Shown here: positions 23,904 to 32,645 of the stretch, in pieces
How positions within the stretch are numbered: the stretch's first letter is position 1
Layout of the letters: the number at the start of each line of letters is the position of its first letter
Assembly (NCBI GenBank): GCA_020832445.1
Contig: JAFIEO010000040.1
Location: forward strand, 1-47,056
Reading direction: 5' to 3'
Length of the DNA stretch: 47,056 nucleotides
From: Paracoccaceae bacterium
GTDB taxonomy: Bacteria; Pseudomonadota; Alphaproteobacteria; Rhodobacterales; Rhodobacteraceae
Notes under the pieces: generated by a model
What the model was told of the DNA's origin: nothing
The model's input: only the letters and a program-made list of their open reading frames with translations
Databases searched by the model: none
Translations under genes and position numbers: made by a program

Positions 23904-26447
23904 TCAGGTCAGATCTTCTTCGATCACAAGCTGCGCGGCGGCAAGGCGTGCAACCGGCACCCTGAACGGCGAACAGGACACATAATCAAACCCAAGATCG
24001 CGGCAGAAACGAATCGATTCCGGGTTCCCGCCATGTTCGCCACAGATTGACAGTGTCAGATCATCGCGCGCCGCGCGTCCCCGTTCCGCGCCAAGGCGCA
24101 GCAATTCACCCACACCATCCAGATCCAGTGTGTGAAACGGATCTTCGGGAAACACACCTTGCTGCACATAATCCGACATGAAGCGCCCTGCATCATCGCG
24201 CGACAAACCATAGGTCATCTGGGTCAGGTCATTGGTACCGAAAGACAGGAAGCTGGCATGCAGCGCGATATCACCTGCACGCAACGCCGCGCGCGGGGTT
24301 TCGACCATGACCCCAAGCTTATAGTCAAACGTGCCCCCCGAACGCGACCGGACAGCGGCGGCGGCGGCATCAATGCGGGTTTTCACCAACTCGACCTCGC
24401 GCATGGCCGACACCAGCGGGATCATGATTTCGGGCACGATATGCGCGTTGCGGCGGCTGATCTCTATCGTGGCCTCGAATATGGCGCGGACCTGCATTTC
24501 ATAGATTTCAGGAATCGTCACACCCAGACGCACGCCGCGCATGCCCAACATGGGGTTGAATTCCGACAGCGCCTCGGCACGGCGGGTGATTTCAGACAGC
24601 GGCTTGCCAAGGGCATCGGCCAGAAACCGCAGCCCTTCCTTGGAATGCGGCAGGAATTCATGCAAGGGCGGGTCAAACAGCCGGATGCAGACAGGCTGAC
24701 CTTGCATGATTTCAAACAGTTCAATGAAATCCGCGCGTTGCATGGGCAACAGCCGCTCCAGCGCGTCCGAGCGGTCCTCTGCCGTGTCCGCAAAAATCAT
24801 CTCGCGCATCAATGTCAGGCGGTCATCTTCAAAGAACATATGTTCTGTGCGGCACAGCCCGATCCCCTGCGCCAGAAACTCCCGCGCGATCCGCGCATCC
24901 GCAGGCGTGTCGGCATTGGCACGAATACCAATGTCGCGCCGCGCATCCGCCCAGGACAGCAATGTCTGAAACCTGTCATCCAGCGCGGGTTCCAAAAGCG
25001 GCACCTCGCCCAGAAAAATCTGCCCGCTGGTTCCGTCCACGGTCAGGACATCGCCTTCGGACAGGGTGCGCCCGCCCGCAGTCAGCGTTTTGCGCCGCGC
25101 ATCGATCTGGATACGCGACACCCCCACCACACAGGGCACCCCCAGCCCGCGACCGATGACAGCGGCGTGGCTGGTCATGCCGCCGCGTTCGGTCAAAACG
25201 GCGCTGGCCGCATGCATTCCGCGAATATCCTCTGGCGTAGTTTCGCGCCGCACCAGAATGCAGGCCTCGTCACGCGCGGCACTGGCCTGCGCGGCACCCG
25301 AGCTGAACACCACGCGCCCGATGGCCGCGCCGGGGCTGGCGGCAATGCCGCGCGCGAACACTTCGGGGCGGCTGCGCGGGTCCACCTGACGGTGCAGCAA
25401 TTCGCTAAGCGCCTTGGGCGGAATGCGCATCAAGGCCTCGTCGCGCGGGATGATATCGTCATTGGCCAGATCGACCACCACCCGCACAGCCGCACGCGAC
25501 GAGCGTGGCACGTTGATCGCATCCAGCACCCACAGCTTGCCATCATCAAGGGTGAACTCGATCTCCATTTCCTCGCGCAGGCGCTTGCGGGCATTGGCCC
25601 CATGCTCCAGCAGTTGCGCATAGGCATCGGGGCAGTATTCCTGCAACGACGGCCCGCGCGCGTCGCGCGTCAGATACAGCACATTCGCCCCGTTTTTCAG
25701 CGCGTCCGCCCCGTGCTGCCCGTCGGATTTGAACCGCCCCATCACCTGCGGCACGCCAGTATCGGCATCGATAAACCGGATCAGACCGGCGCCGCTAAGC
25801 CCCCGACCAACGCCGCCCGCCATCGCCTGCACCACCAGCCCCAGCCCCGCATCACCCGATGCGCCCTTGGCCTGCCGCAACAGCCGCGCCGATGTCCCTT
25901 CCCATGCCCGCGCCATGGAGCGCAGCACATCCGCCAGCTGTTGCGCGGGCGACTGGGGGAAGGGTTCTTCCACCTCGGATTCGTATTCGCGCAGCGCCGC
26001 ATGCAGCGCAGACAGCGACGGTTCTGCCGCGTCAAACATATCGGGGTCCAGATGGGCCACATGCGCGGCATAGGATTGCACGAACCGCAGGTAGATCGCG
26101 GTTGCCACAGCCTCGCCATGGGTTTCGCTGATCCGGGCATGTGTTTCGTCATTCATGCCGATATTCAGAATTGCCGCTGGCCCCCCCCATTCGGGATGCT
26201 CCGCCGAGGGGCGCACTGACAAAAGCTGCCCCTTGGGGAAATGCCCCAGCAGATGGCGCAGGTTCATCTGCGCGCCGGTTGCAATTTCGCGCACCACCGC
26301 GAAGGACAACGCCACAGTCTGCGGCACCGGCATGTCCAACCGCACCAGCCGTTGCAGGCATTTTGCGCGCCAACCATGGGTCTGGCGCTTGATGGGCGCC
26401 GATCCGGTGATCTGCGCATAATCGGTCAGGGTCAGGTATTTGGGCAT
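23904..26447 (-). CDS. PPDK-like PEP-binding protein with degenerate ATP-grasp half
   Basis: An 847-residue relative of pyruvate phosphate dikinase, often annotated ppdK. The central and C-terminal parts look intact: the phosphohistidine domain with GGMTSHAAVIG (His427), the PEP/pyruvate barrel with GIGLCRTEHMFF (529-540), NPMLGMRGVR (631-640) and the CGEHGGNPESIRFC motif (Cys802), then SCSPFRVPVARLAAAQ. The N-terminal ATP-grasp half is shorter and altered. No GxKG-type lysine loop is visible at the start, and where PPDKs have LQTRN this protein has LDAIN (308-312). Arg79 in SVRP and EIEF (295-298) remain. It may not use ATP and phosphate like normal PPDK. ATG 26447 has AGAAGG upstream. Confidence 0.85.
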   Translation of the reverse strand: MPKYLTLTDYAQITGSAPIKRQTHGWRAKCLQRLVRLDMPVPQTVALSFAVVREIATGAQMNLRHLLGHFPKGQLLSVRPSAEHPEWGGPAAILNIGMNDETHARISETHGEAVATAIYLRFVQSYAAHVAHLDPDMFDAAEPSLSALHAALREYESEVEEPFPQSPAQQLADVLRSMARAWEGTSARLLRQAKGASGDAGLGLVVQAMAGGVGRGLSGAGLIRFIDADTGVPQVMGRFKSDGQHGADALKNGANVLYLTRDARGPSLQEYCPDAYAQLLEHGANARKRLREEMEIEFTLDDGKLWVLDAINVPRSSRAAVRVVVDLANDDIIPRDEALMRIPPKALSELLHRQVDPRSRPEVFARGIAASPGAAIGRVVFSSGAAQASAARDEACILVRRETTPEDIRGMHAASAVLTERGGMTSHAAVIGRGLGVPCVVGVSRIQIDARRKTLTAGGRTLSEGDVLTVDGTSGQIFLGEVPLLEPALDDRFQTLLSWADARRDIGIRANADTPADARIAREFLAQGIGLCRTEHMFFEDDRLTLMREMIFADTAEDRSDALERLLPMQRADFIELFEIMQGQPVCIRLFDPPLHEFLPHSKEGLRFLADALGKPLSEITRRAEALSEFNPMLGMRGVRLGVTIPEIYEMQVRAIFEATIEISRRNAHIVPEIMIPLVSAMREVELVKTRIDAAAAAVRSRSGGTFDYKLGVMVETPRAALRAGDIALHASFLSFGTNDLTQMTYGLSRDDAGRFMSDYVQQGVFPEDPFHTLDLDGVGELLRLGAERGRAARDDLTLSICGEHGGNPESIRFCRDLGFDYVSCSPFRVPVARLAAAQLVIEEDLT

Positions 26448-26596
26448 TTCACACCTTCTGGCTGCGGCGCAGCATAGGCCAATGCCACGCAGACTCAAGG
26501 TTTTGTTATCGCCTGTGCGTTTTGGCCCGCCCGTGCCGGATGGCAATGCCGCGCCGTGCGGTTCTGGCCTTTTGCAATCATTCGCGCGGGGACTAA

Positions 26597-26783
26597 GCCC
26601 GCGCTATCGGTGGGCCGGGGTCTGCCGATCCGACGCTAGTGAAGTTCACTTTATGCCGGCTGCATACCCTTACTTCAAAAACTTGGCGTGTCGCTGGCCA
26701 AATCGGCAGGCCGCGGGACGGCCCGCCGGTGGCGCGGCGGGCTGCGCCCTTGATTCCGCGCCTTGGGGTGTCCCCTTCTGGCC
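26597..26783 (-). repeat. Dispersed intergenic repeat, copy B
   Basis: The second copy lies in the 358-base gap between glyS and the PPDK-like gene. Its right end is 22 bases beyond the glyS stop codon. The palindrome at 26652-26666 has one mismatch relative to copies A and C. The 67-base block at 26701-26767 differs from copy A at six positions, yet both hairpins still pair. A further inverted pair, GCGCGGG/CCCGCGC (26584-26604), flanks its left end. Apart from this repeat I see nothing in the gap. Confidence 0.9.
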
Positions 26784-26805
26784 AAAACCACCAGCCTTTT
26801 GCGCG

Positions 26806-29106
26806 CTACCCCTCAACCCGCGTCAGGTCGGCCACTTGCAGGCAGGTGGCGCGGATGCGGTGCAGCAGGTTCAGGCGGTTGCGGCGCAATATCTGGTTGT
26901 CGGCATTGATCTGGACCGCCTCAAAAAACGCATCAATCGGCGCGCGCAGAGCGGCCATGGCCTGCATGGCAGTTTCAAAGTCCTCGGCTTCCATCGCGGG
27001 CGCAATCACAGCGTCAGCCGCGTCCAGCGCGTTGAACAGCGCGTGTTCTGTGTCATCTTCGAAGAATTTGGGATCAGGGCCAAAGCTGTATTCGACCCCG
27101 TCTTGCGCTTCTGCATCGTCCAGAACACTGATCGCCTTCAGGAACGAAGGATCGTCGTTGAAGCCGGCTTTTTTCATTTCATCCACCCATAGCTTGTTTG
27201 CGCGCTTGAACCCTTGAATAAGGTTGCTTCCGTCATCTGTTCGCAGAACAGAGTTAAGCGCTTCCGCGCGTTTGACCAGCAGCGTCAGATAATCATTATT
27301 CGGCATCGCAAGGCAGGCATCGATCACGTCATGGCGAATGCCCTGCTCGCGCAGATGGACCTTAAGGCGGTCGTGGAAGAAGGCGAGGAGATCGTCAGCT
27401 TTGTCTAATTGTTTCTGCACCAGGTCTGTATCACTCGCGCTTTCTGCATTGAGTTCTAGACCACCAAAGATTTGGGGTTCAAAAGCTTCTGCCAGCGCCC
27501 TTTCTCCGATTTTTTCAAGTTCAAACACGATTTTCCGAGCAACATCACCCGTTTCAAGCCCGCGAGAGAACCCGAAAGCACGAACTACCATAATCATTAT
27601 CGGCGTCCGTATCCCAAACCGCACCCCACTCCCCAACACCAACCGAATAACCCCCAGCGCCGCGCGGCGCAGCGCGTAAGGGTCTTTCGACCCTGTGGGT
27701 TTTTCGTCAATCGCCCAGAACCCCGCCAGCGTGTCCAGCTTGTCGGCCAACGCCACGGAGACCGATACCGGCGATGACGGCACGGAATCCGATGGCCCAA
27801 GCGGTTGGTAATGCTCCACACAGGCGCGCGCCACGTCTTCGGGCAACCCTGCCGCCCGCGCGTAATAGCTGCCCATAAGCCCCTGAAGTTCGGGGAATTC
27901 CCCCACCATTTCCGACCGCAGGTCGGATTTCGCAACCCGTGCGGCCGTTGCCGCCAGTTCCACATCAGCGCCCACCAGCGGCGCAATCTCGCGCGCCAGC
28001 GCTTCAATCCGCGCCACACGGTCGGCTTGCGTGCCAAGCTTGTTGTGGAAGGTCACCGCCGACAGCCCGGCCCCCATCCCTTCAAGTCCCGCATCAGCAA
28101 TGGCGCGCAAGTCATTGTCCCAAAAGAATTTTGCATCCGACAGCCGCGCCGCCAACACCTTTTGATTGCCCGCAAGGATTGTCGCGCCACCGTCCACGGT
28201 TTCACGGTTGGCCACAGTCACAAAGCCGGTGATCTGCCCCGATTTGGGGTCGCGCACCGAAAAGAACTTCTGGTGTTCCTTCATCGATGTTTGCAGCACT
28301 TCCGGCGGCAGGCCAAGGAATTGCGCGTCAATGCGCCCCATCAGCACCACCGGCCATTCGACCAGCCCTGCAACTTCTGCCAGCAAGCCCTTGTCTTCGA
28401 CCAGTTCCAGCCCCGCCGCGAAAGCCATCTGGCTGGCATCATTCCAGATATGGTCGGCGCGTTCCTGTGGGTCCAGAATGACGCGGGCGCGCTTCAACTT
28501 CGCGGCGTAATCCTCGAAACTCACAACAGAAAATTCATCCGGCGCCATGAACCGGTGACCGCGCGTGCGGTCGCCCGCCACAATCCCGTCCACGTCCAGC
28601 GCCACCACCTCGGCCCCGTCTTCGCGCGACAGGATACACAGGATGGAATGCAAAGGCCGCACCCAGCGCAAGCTGCCCGACCCCCAGCGCATGGATTTCG
28701 GCCACGGGAAATTGCGGATCGCGTGGTCCAGCACTTCGGCCACAATGGCGCTTGCCGCGCGCCCTTCGGTGACGACATGGGCAATATAGACCTGGCCCTT
28801 CTTGTCGTCGCGGATTTCCAGATCTTCCATGCGCAAACCGGTGGAGCGGCAGAACCCCTCAATCGCCTTGTCGGGCGCGCCAACTTTCGGCCCGCGGCGT
28901 TCTTCGCGCGTGGTAGGGCTGTGGTCAGTCACGCCCTGCACAGCCAGCGCCAGCCTGCGCGGCGTGGCGAAAGCCTGTGCGTGCGCATAGGTCAGGCCGC
29001 GTTCCACCAGCCCGTCTGTCACCATCCGCTTCAGCGCGTCGCAGGCACCCGCCTGCATACGCGCCGGAATTTCCTCGGAGAACAGCTCGATCAGAAGGTC
29101 AGCCAT
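26806..29106 (-). CDS. glyS: Glycine--tRNA ligase beta subunit
   Basis: Large subunit of the bacterial alpha2beta2 glycyl-tRNA synthetase, which charges tRNA-Gly. It starts MADLLIELFSEEIPARMQ, the standard beta-subunit opening, and continues with RRLALAVQGV, a kinase-like fold region, the HD-like middle and a C-terminal anticodon-binding helical domain. At 766 residues it is longer than the roughly 690-residue E. coli subunit. The start at 29106 is fixed by homology; frame extension to 29163 is not meaningful. A segment encoding residues about 502-682 (27061-27600) is clearly less G+C-rich than the flanks. The alpha subunit gene is upstream, separated by a DUF6446 gene. Confidence 0.96.
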   Translation of the reverse strand: MADLLIELFSEEIPARMQAGACDALKRMVTDGLVERGLTYAHAQAFATPRRLALAVQGVTDHSPTTREERRGPKVGAPDKAIEGFCRSTGLRMEDLEIRDDKKGQVYIAHVVTEGRAASAIVAEVLDHAIRNFPWPKSMRWGSGSLRWVRPLHSILCILSREDGAEVVALDVDGIVAGDRTRGHRFMAPDEFSVVSFEDYAAKLKRARVILDPQERADHIWNDASQMAFAAGLELVEDKGLLAEVAGLVEWPVVLMGRIDAQFLGLPPEVLQTSMKEHQKFFSVRDPKSGQITGFVTVANRETVDGGATILAGNQKVLAARLSDAKFFWDNDLRAIADAGLEGMGAGLSAVTFHNKLGTQADRVARIEALAREIAPLVGADVELAATAARVAKSDLRSEMVGEFPELQGLMGSYYARAAGLPEDVARACVEHYQPLGPSDSVPSSPVSVSVALADKLDTLAGFWAIDEKPTGSKDPYALRRAALGVIRLVLGSGVRFGIRTPIMIMVVRAFGFSRGLETGDVARKIVFELEKIGERALAEAFEPQIFGGLELNAESASDTDLVQKQLDKADDLLAFFHDRLKVHLREQGIRHDVIDACLAMPNNDYLTLLVKRAEALNSVLRTDDGSNLIQGFKRANKLWVDEMKKAGFNDDPSFLKAISVLDDAEAQDGVEYSFGPDPKFFEDDTEHALFNALDAADAVIAPAMEAEDFETAMQAMAALRAPIDAFFEAVQINADNQILRRNRLNLLHRIRATCLQVADLTRVEG

Positions 29107-29116
29107 GATAAGTCTT

Positions 29117-29617
29117 TCAGCGTTCAGGTGGGGGTGGGCAGCCGGCGGGGACCGGATCGCCATCGAAATGGGCCGTGCCGCAAGGGTTGATCTGCTGCCA
29201 TGAATAACCGCGCCCGTCCATCAGGGCCACAACACGGTCAACACCATAGTAGATATTGGACACGCCCATAACCGCCTGCGCCTGCCCGCTTTCCAGCGCA
29301 AGGGTCAGTTGGGCCGCGTCAAAGCAATCAAACCAGTCGGGCGCAAACATGGGCGTTGCATTGGTATAGGGTGTCAGCGCGGCGGTATCGACGTTTATGT
29401 CGAAACATGCACGGTAGCGAATGGGCGAGCTGTCAGCATCAATGCCGCGAAAATTGGCCACTGCAAAATCCTGCGCGGCCAACGCGCCCACGGGTGTCAG
29501 TTGCACGCTATCTTGGGCGGGCAATTCATCATAGAAGGCATAGACCTGCACATACCACATGCCAGCGCCCGCAAGCACCGCGCAGCCCAGCAGCAGGATC
29601 ACCAGAAAACGCCCCAT
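29117..29617 (-). CDS. DUF6446 family protein
   Basis: A 166-residue protein with one N-terminal membrane anchor (GRFLVILLLGCAVLAGAGMWYVQVY, about 2-26) and a periplasmic domain containing YRACFDINVD, PDWFDCFDAAQLT and MDGRGYSWQQINPCG, with Cys residues that could form disulfides. I match it to DUF6446, which in Rhodobacterales is found between glyQ and glyS; no function is known. Its start overlaps the glyQ stop by one base and its stop is 10 bases from the glyS start, so it is translated as part of the synthetase operon. Confidence 0.75.
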   Translation of the reverse strand: MGRFLVILLLGCAVLAGAGMWYVQVYAFYDELPAQDSVQLTPVGALAAQDFAVANFRGIDADSSPIRYRACFDINVDTAALTPYTNATPMFAPDWFDCFDAAQLTLALESGQAQAVMGVSNIYYGVDRVVALMDGRGYSWQQINPCGTAHFDGDPVPAGCPPPPER

Positions 29618-30555
29618 CAGGCCACGACCCCGCCCGCTTCGGTCTGAACAAACGCATCGGCGCACAGCTTGGCCAGCGCGCGCACCCGCCCGATATAGGC
29701 CTGACGTTCGGTTACCGAAATGACCCCGCGCGCATCCAGCAGGTTGAACAGATGGCTGGCCTTGATGCATTGGTCATAGGCGGGGTGCACCATGATTATC
29801 TTGCGCCCTGCACTGTCGGTGGCGGGTGCGTTCAGAATACGATGGCATTCAGCCTCGGCGTGCTCGAAATGGTCGAACAACATCTTGGTGTCGGCCTGAT
29901 CGAAATTCCAGCGTGAATATTCTTCTTCGGTCTGGCGGAAAATATCGCCGTATTTCAGCGGAATGGGCGCATCGGGGGCGTTGAACGGCATGTCCATGAC
30001 GTGGTTCACGCCCAGCACATACATGGCCAGCCGTTCCAGACCATAGGTCAATTCGCCCGACACGGGTCGGCAGTCATGCCCGCCCACCTGCTGGAAATAG
30101 GTGAATTGTGACACTTCCATCCCGTCGCACCACACTTCCCAGCCCAGCCCCCACGCGCCAAGGGTGGGCGATTCCCAGTCATCTTCCACAAAACGGATGT
30201 CATGCAGGCTGTCATCAATGCCAATGGCGCGCAGGCTGCCCAGATATAATTCCTGCAAATCCGGCGGGCTGGGTTTGATGATGACCTGATACTGGTAGTA
30301 ATGCTGCAAACGGTTGGGGTTTTCGCCGTAGCGCCCGTCCGTGGGCCTGCGCGAGGGCTGCACATAGGCCGCAGCCCATGCTTTCGTTCCAAGCGCGCGC
30401 AGCGTTGTCGCGGGATGAAACGTGCCCGCGCCCACTTCCATGTCATAGGGTTGCAGCACCGCGCACCCCTTCGCAGCCCAGTAATTCTGAAGCCTCAGGA
30501 TAATTTCCTGAAAGCTTTGAGGCTTTTGTGAACTGTTTTCGGTGGTTTCGACCAT
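29617..30555 (-). CDS. glyQ: Glycine--tRNA ligase alpha subunit
   Basis: The catalytic alpha subunit of glycyl-tRNA synthetase, 312 residues. Family features are [35 protein letters not shown] at the N-terminus, [30 protein letters not shown], and [16 protein letters not shown]. It is first of the order glyQ, DUF6446, glyS. A divergent gene for a secreted protein lies 136 bases upstream. Confidence 0.97.
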   Translation of the reverse strand: MVETTENSSQKPQSFQEIILRLQNYWAAKGCAVLQPYDMEVGAGTFHPATTLRALGTKAWAAAYVQPSRRPTDGRYGENPNRLQHYYQYQVIIKPSPPDLQELYLGSLRAIGIDDSLHDIRFVEDDWESPTLGAWGLGWEVWCDGMEVSQFTYFQQVGGHDCRPVSGELTYGLERLAMYVLGVNHVMDMPFNAPDAPIPLKYGDIFRQTEEEYSRWNFDQADTKMLFDHFEHAEAECHRILNAPATDSAGRKIIMVHPAYDQCIKASHLFNLLDARGVISVTERQAYIGRVRALAKLCADAFVQTEAGGVVA

Positions 30556-30691
30556 TGCGGCCCCTTGCCTTGCGCGCGCATTATCTTAAAGCTGCGTCTC
30601 AATAGGCAAGCTACGGCCAAGGGTCAACGCTTAAACCCCGCGCGCATGGCCAGCACATGAAGAAATGAACGACGAAGAAAGGTATCAGGGA

Positions 30692-32533
30692 ATGGTTTCA
30701 GGATTACGGACCGGCGCATATTTTGCCGCAACAGTGTCTGCAACAGCTATTTTGGGCAGTTTCGGCGCAACAGCACAGGAACAGCGTTGGGTGCAGATCG
30801 AAGCACATCGTAGTCTGGATGTCGCCCTTGATGCCGCACGATCCTATGACGCACGCATCGGCAATATCAGCGGGTTCCAACTGCCCAGCGAATGGTATGC
30901 CATCAGCGTTGGCCCGTTTGAAAGCGACACTGATGCTTTTGCCGTGCGCCGCCAGTTGCGCGCCGATAACGTGATCCCGATTGATGCCTTTGTCAGCAAC
31001 GGGGCGAATTATCTGGAACAGGTCTTTCCGGACGGCCCTGACGCGCCGCGCCTGTCGCCGCCCCCGTCAATAAGCGAAGACGCGCAACCTGACCAGCCCA
31101 CGCAAGGCGATACACAGCTGGCCGAAATTATTCCCGCGCCTGAAGCGGACCCCGTGCCAGAACCCGAACCGGAACCGGAGCCAGAACCGGAGCCAGAACC
31201 GGAACCCGAAGAAACCCTGCGCGAAGCACAGGCATCAGAGCGGCTGCTGGATCGCGATGAACGCGCCACCTTGCAAACCGCGCTGCAATGGTTTGGGCAT
31301 TACACCCTGGCCATCGACGGGGCCATCGGTCCGGGAACGCGCCGGTCAATGGAAGCATGGCAAAACGAACAGGGGCTGGAACCAACCGGCGTTTTGACCA
31401 CACGCCAGCGGGCGCAACTGCTGGATGACTGGCAGGGCGAACTGGCGGCCCTTGGCATGGACACATGGCGCGATGAAGATGCAGGCATCAGCATTGATCT
31501 GCCCATGGCAATGCTGCGCTTTGACCGCCATGAGACCCCCTTTGTCCATTTCGACGAACGTGACGACAGCGGCGTGCGTGCGCTTTTGATCAGCCAGGCC
31601 GGCACCAACGCGACATTGTTCGGCCTGTATGAAATCATGCAGACGCTGGATATTGTCCCGCTGGAGGGGGAGCGCGAGCGTCGGCAGAACAGCTTTCTTC
31701 TGACAGGCCAAAGCAACACATTGCGGTCCCACACTGTGGCACAGATCCGCAATGGCCAGATCAAGGGCTACACATTGATCTGGACGCCCGACCGCGATGA
31801 CCAGATGGCGCGCGTCCTGCCCATGATGGAGTCGAGCTTCGAGACATTCGGCGGCACATTGCCCGACAGCGCAGGGCCTGCCAGCCTTGTGCGGCGCGGT
31901 GACCTGTTGTCGGGCCTAAGCGTGCGCCGGCCAGAGTTTTCACGCTCGGGGTTTTATATTGATGCGAATGGCACCGTTCTGACAAGTGCGGCGGCGGTGG
32001 CCAATTGCGGGCGCATCACGCTGGATGAAGCCTATGATGCACGGGTTGTCGCGCGTGATGATGCGCTGGGGCTGGCGGTGCTGAAGCCGCAAACCCCGCT
32101 TGTGCCGCTGGCTTTCGCGCAGTTCCAGCAAGACACGCTGCAACGCGGCAGCGATATCACAATTTCGGGCTTTTCGTTCGAGGATATGCTGACCCGCCCT
32201 GTCCTGACCTTTGGCCGTGTTGAAGACCTGAACGACCTGAACGGTGCAGATGACCGTATTCGCCTGAACGCGGCCGTCCAGCCCGGCGATCTGGGCGGTC
32301 CGGTTTTCGGCGCCAATGGGGCCGTTGTCGGGATGCTGTTCGGCCAACCCGAAGATGCCACGCGCCAATTACCGCCAGAGGTCAGCTTTGCAGTGCCATC
32401 AGGTGCAATCCGCACATTTCTGGATGCCAACGACATCCGCGCCGGGACATCGCGTGAAACTGGCATCATGTCACCGGAACAACTGACACGCGTGTCAGGG
32501 GATCTGACGGTTCTGGTGTCGTGCTGGAACTGA
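30692..32533 (+). CDS. Secreted SPOR/PG-binding protein with inactive trypsin-like domain
   Basis: A 613-residue exported protein. A signal peptide (about 1-29, ending ATAQ) is followed by a SPOR-like domain (33-110), then nine Pro-Glu dipeptides (about 156-173). Next comes a peptidoglycan-binding domain (about 185-245, LQTALQWFGHYTLAIDGAIGPGTRRS), then a trypsin-like fold (about 405-595). The protease triad is missing: the usual T-N-A-H-V-V is TSAAAV (A434 for His), the Asp site reads LGLAVL (G460), and the usual G-x-S-G-G-P is GDLGGP (L534 for Ser). It is probably a cell-envelope scaffold or sensor. An ATG at 30665 would add nine polar residues before the signal. A strong terminator follows. 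Confidence 0.85.
   Translation: MVSGLRTGAYFAATVSATAILGSFGATAQEQRWVQIEAHRSLDVALDAARSYDARIGNISGFQLPSEWYAISVGPFESDTDAFAVRRQLRADNVIPIDAFVSNGANYLEQVFPDGPDAPRLSPPPSISEDAQPDQPTQGDTQLAEIIPAPEADPVPEPEPEPEPEPEPEPEPEETLREAQASERLLDRDERATLQTALQWFGHYTLAIDGAIGPGTRRSMEAWQNEQGLEPTGVLTTRQRAQLLDDWQGELAALGMDTWRDEDAGISIDLPMAMLRFDRHETPFVHFDERDDSGVRALLISQAGTNATLFGLYEIMQTLDIVPLEGERERRQNSFLLTGQSNTLRSHTVAQIRNGQIKGYTLIWTPDRDDQMARVLPMMESSFETFGGTLPDSAGPASLVRRGDLLSGLSVRRPEFSRSGFYIDANGTVLTSAAAVANCGRITLDEAYDARVVARDDALGLAVLKPQTPLVPLAFAQFQQDTLQRGSDITISGFSFEDMLTRPVLTFGRVEDLNDLNGADDRIRLNAAVQPGDLGGPVFGANGAVVGMLFGQPEDATRQLPPEVSFAVPSGAIRTFLDANDIRAGTSRETGIMSPEQLTRVSGDLTVLVSCWN
31157..31210 (+). repeat. Pro-Glu codon repeat
   Basis: Nine consecutive Pro-Glu codon pairs (CCN GAR, period 6) inside the secreted SPOR/PG-binding gene. 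Synonymous codons vary, so selection for the PE sequence, rather than recent slippage alone, is likely. Comparable PE or PK runs in TonB span the periplasm as a stiff rod. Confidence 0.9.
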
Positions 32534-32572
32534 CATAACACAGACCCCGCAAACACCTGAAAACCAATCCCG

Positions 32573-32603
32573 AAGATGCGCCCATATCGGCGCATCTTTT
32601 TTT
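32573..32603 (+). terminator. Intrinsic terminator
   Basis: AAGATGCGCC (32573-32582) pairs perfectly with GGCGCATCTT (32589-32598) around a six-base loop, followed by a run of T. It lies 40 bases past the stop of the SPOR/PG-binding gene; the convergent trkH gene ends 43 bases beyond it. Confidence 0.92.
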
Positions 32604-32645
32604 GTCGGATGGGGACAGATTTGCACGGGGCGTGCCCGCGCGGCC

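Noticed and set aside
24132-26219. Open frame of 695 codons on the plus strand opposite the PPDK-like gene
   Set aside because: It runs antisense to a confidently assigned gene, has no recognisable domain, and arises because G+C-rich codons leave few stop codons on the opposite strand.
26639-27192. Small ORFs in the three repeat copies as protein-coding
   Set aside because: The variation between copies does not follow codon positions, and the copies do not share a start codon or a common intact frame; the repeat looks non-coding.
27805-29190. Open frame of 461 codons on the plus strand opposite glyS
   Set aside because: Antisense shadow of glyS with no family features; it ends where the composition dip begins.
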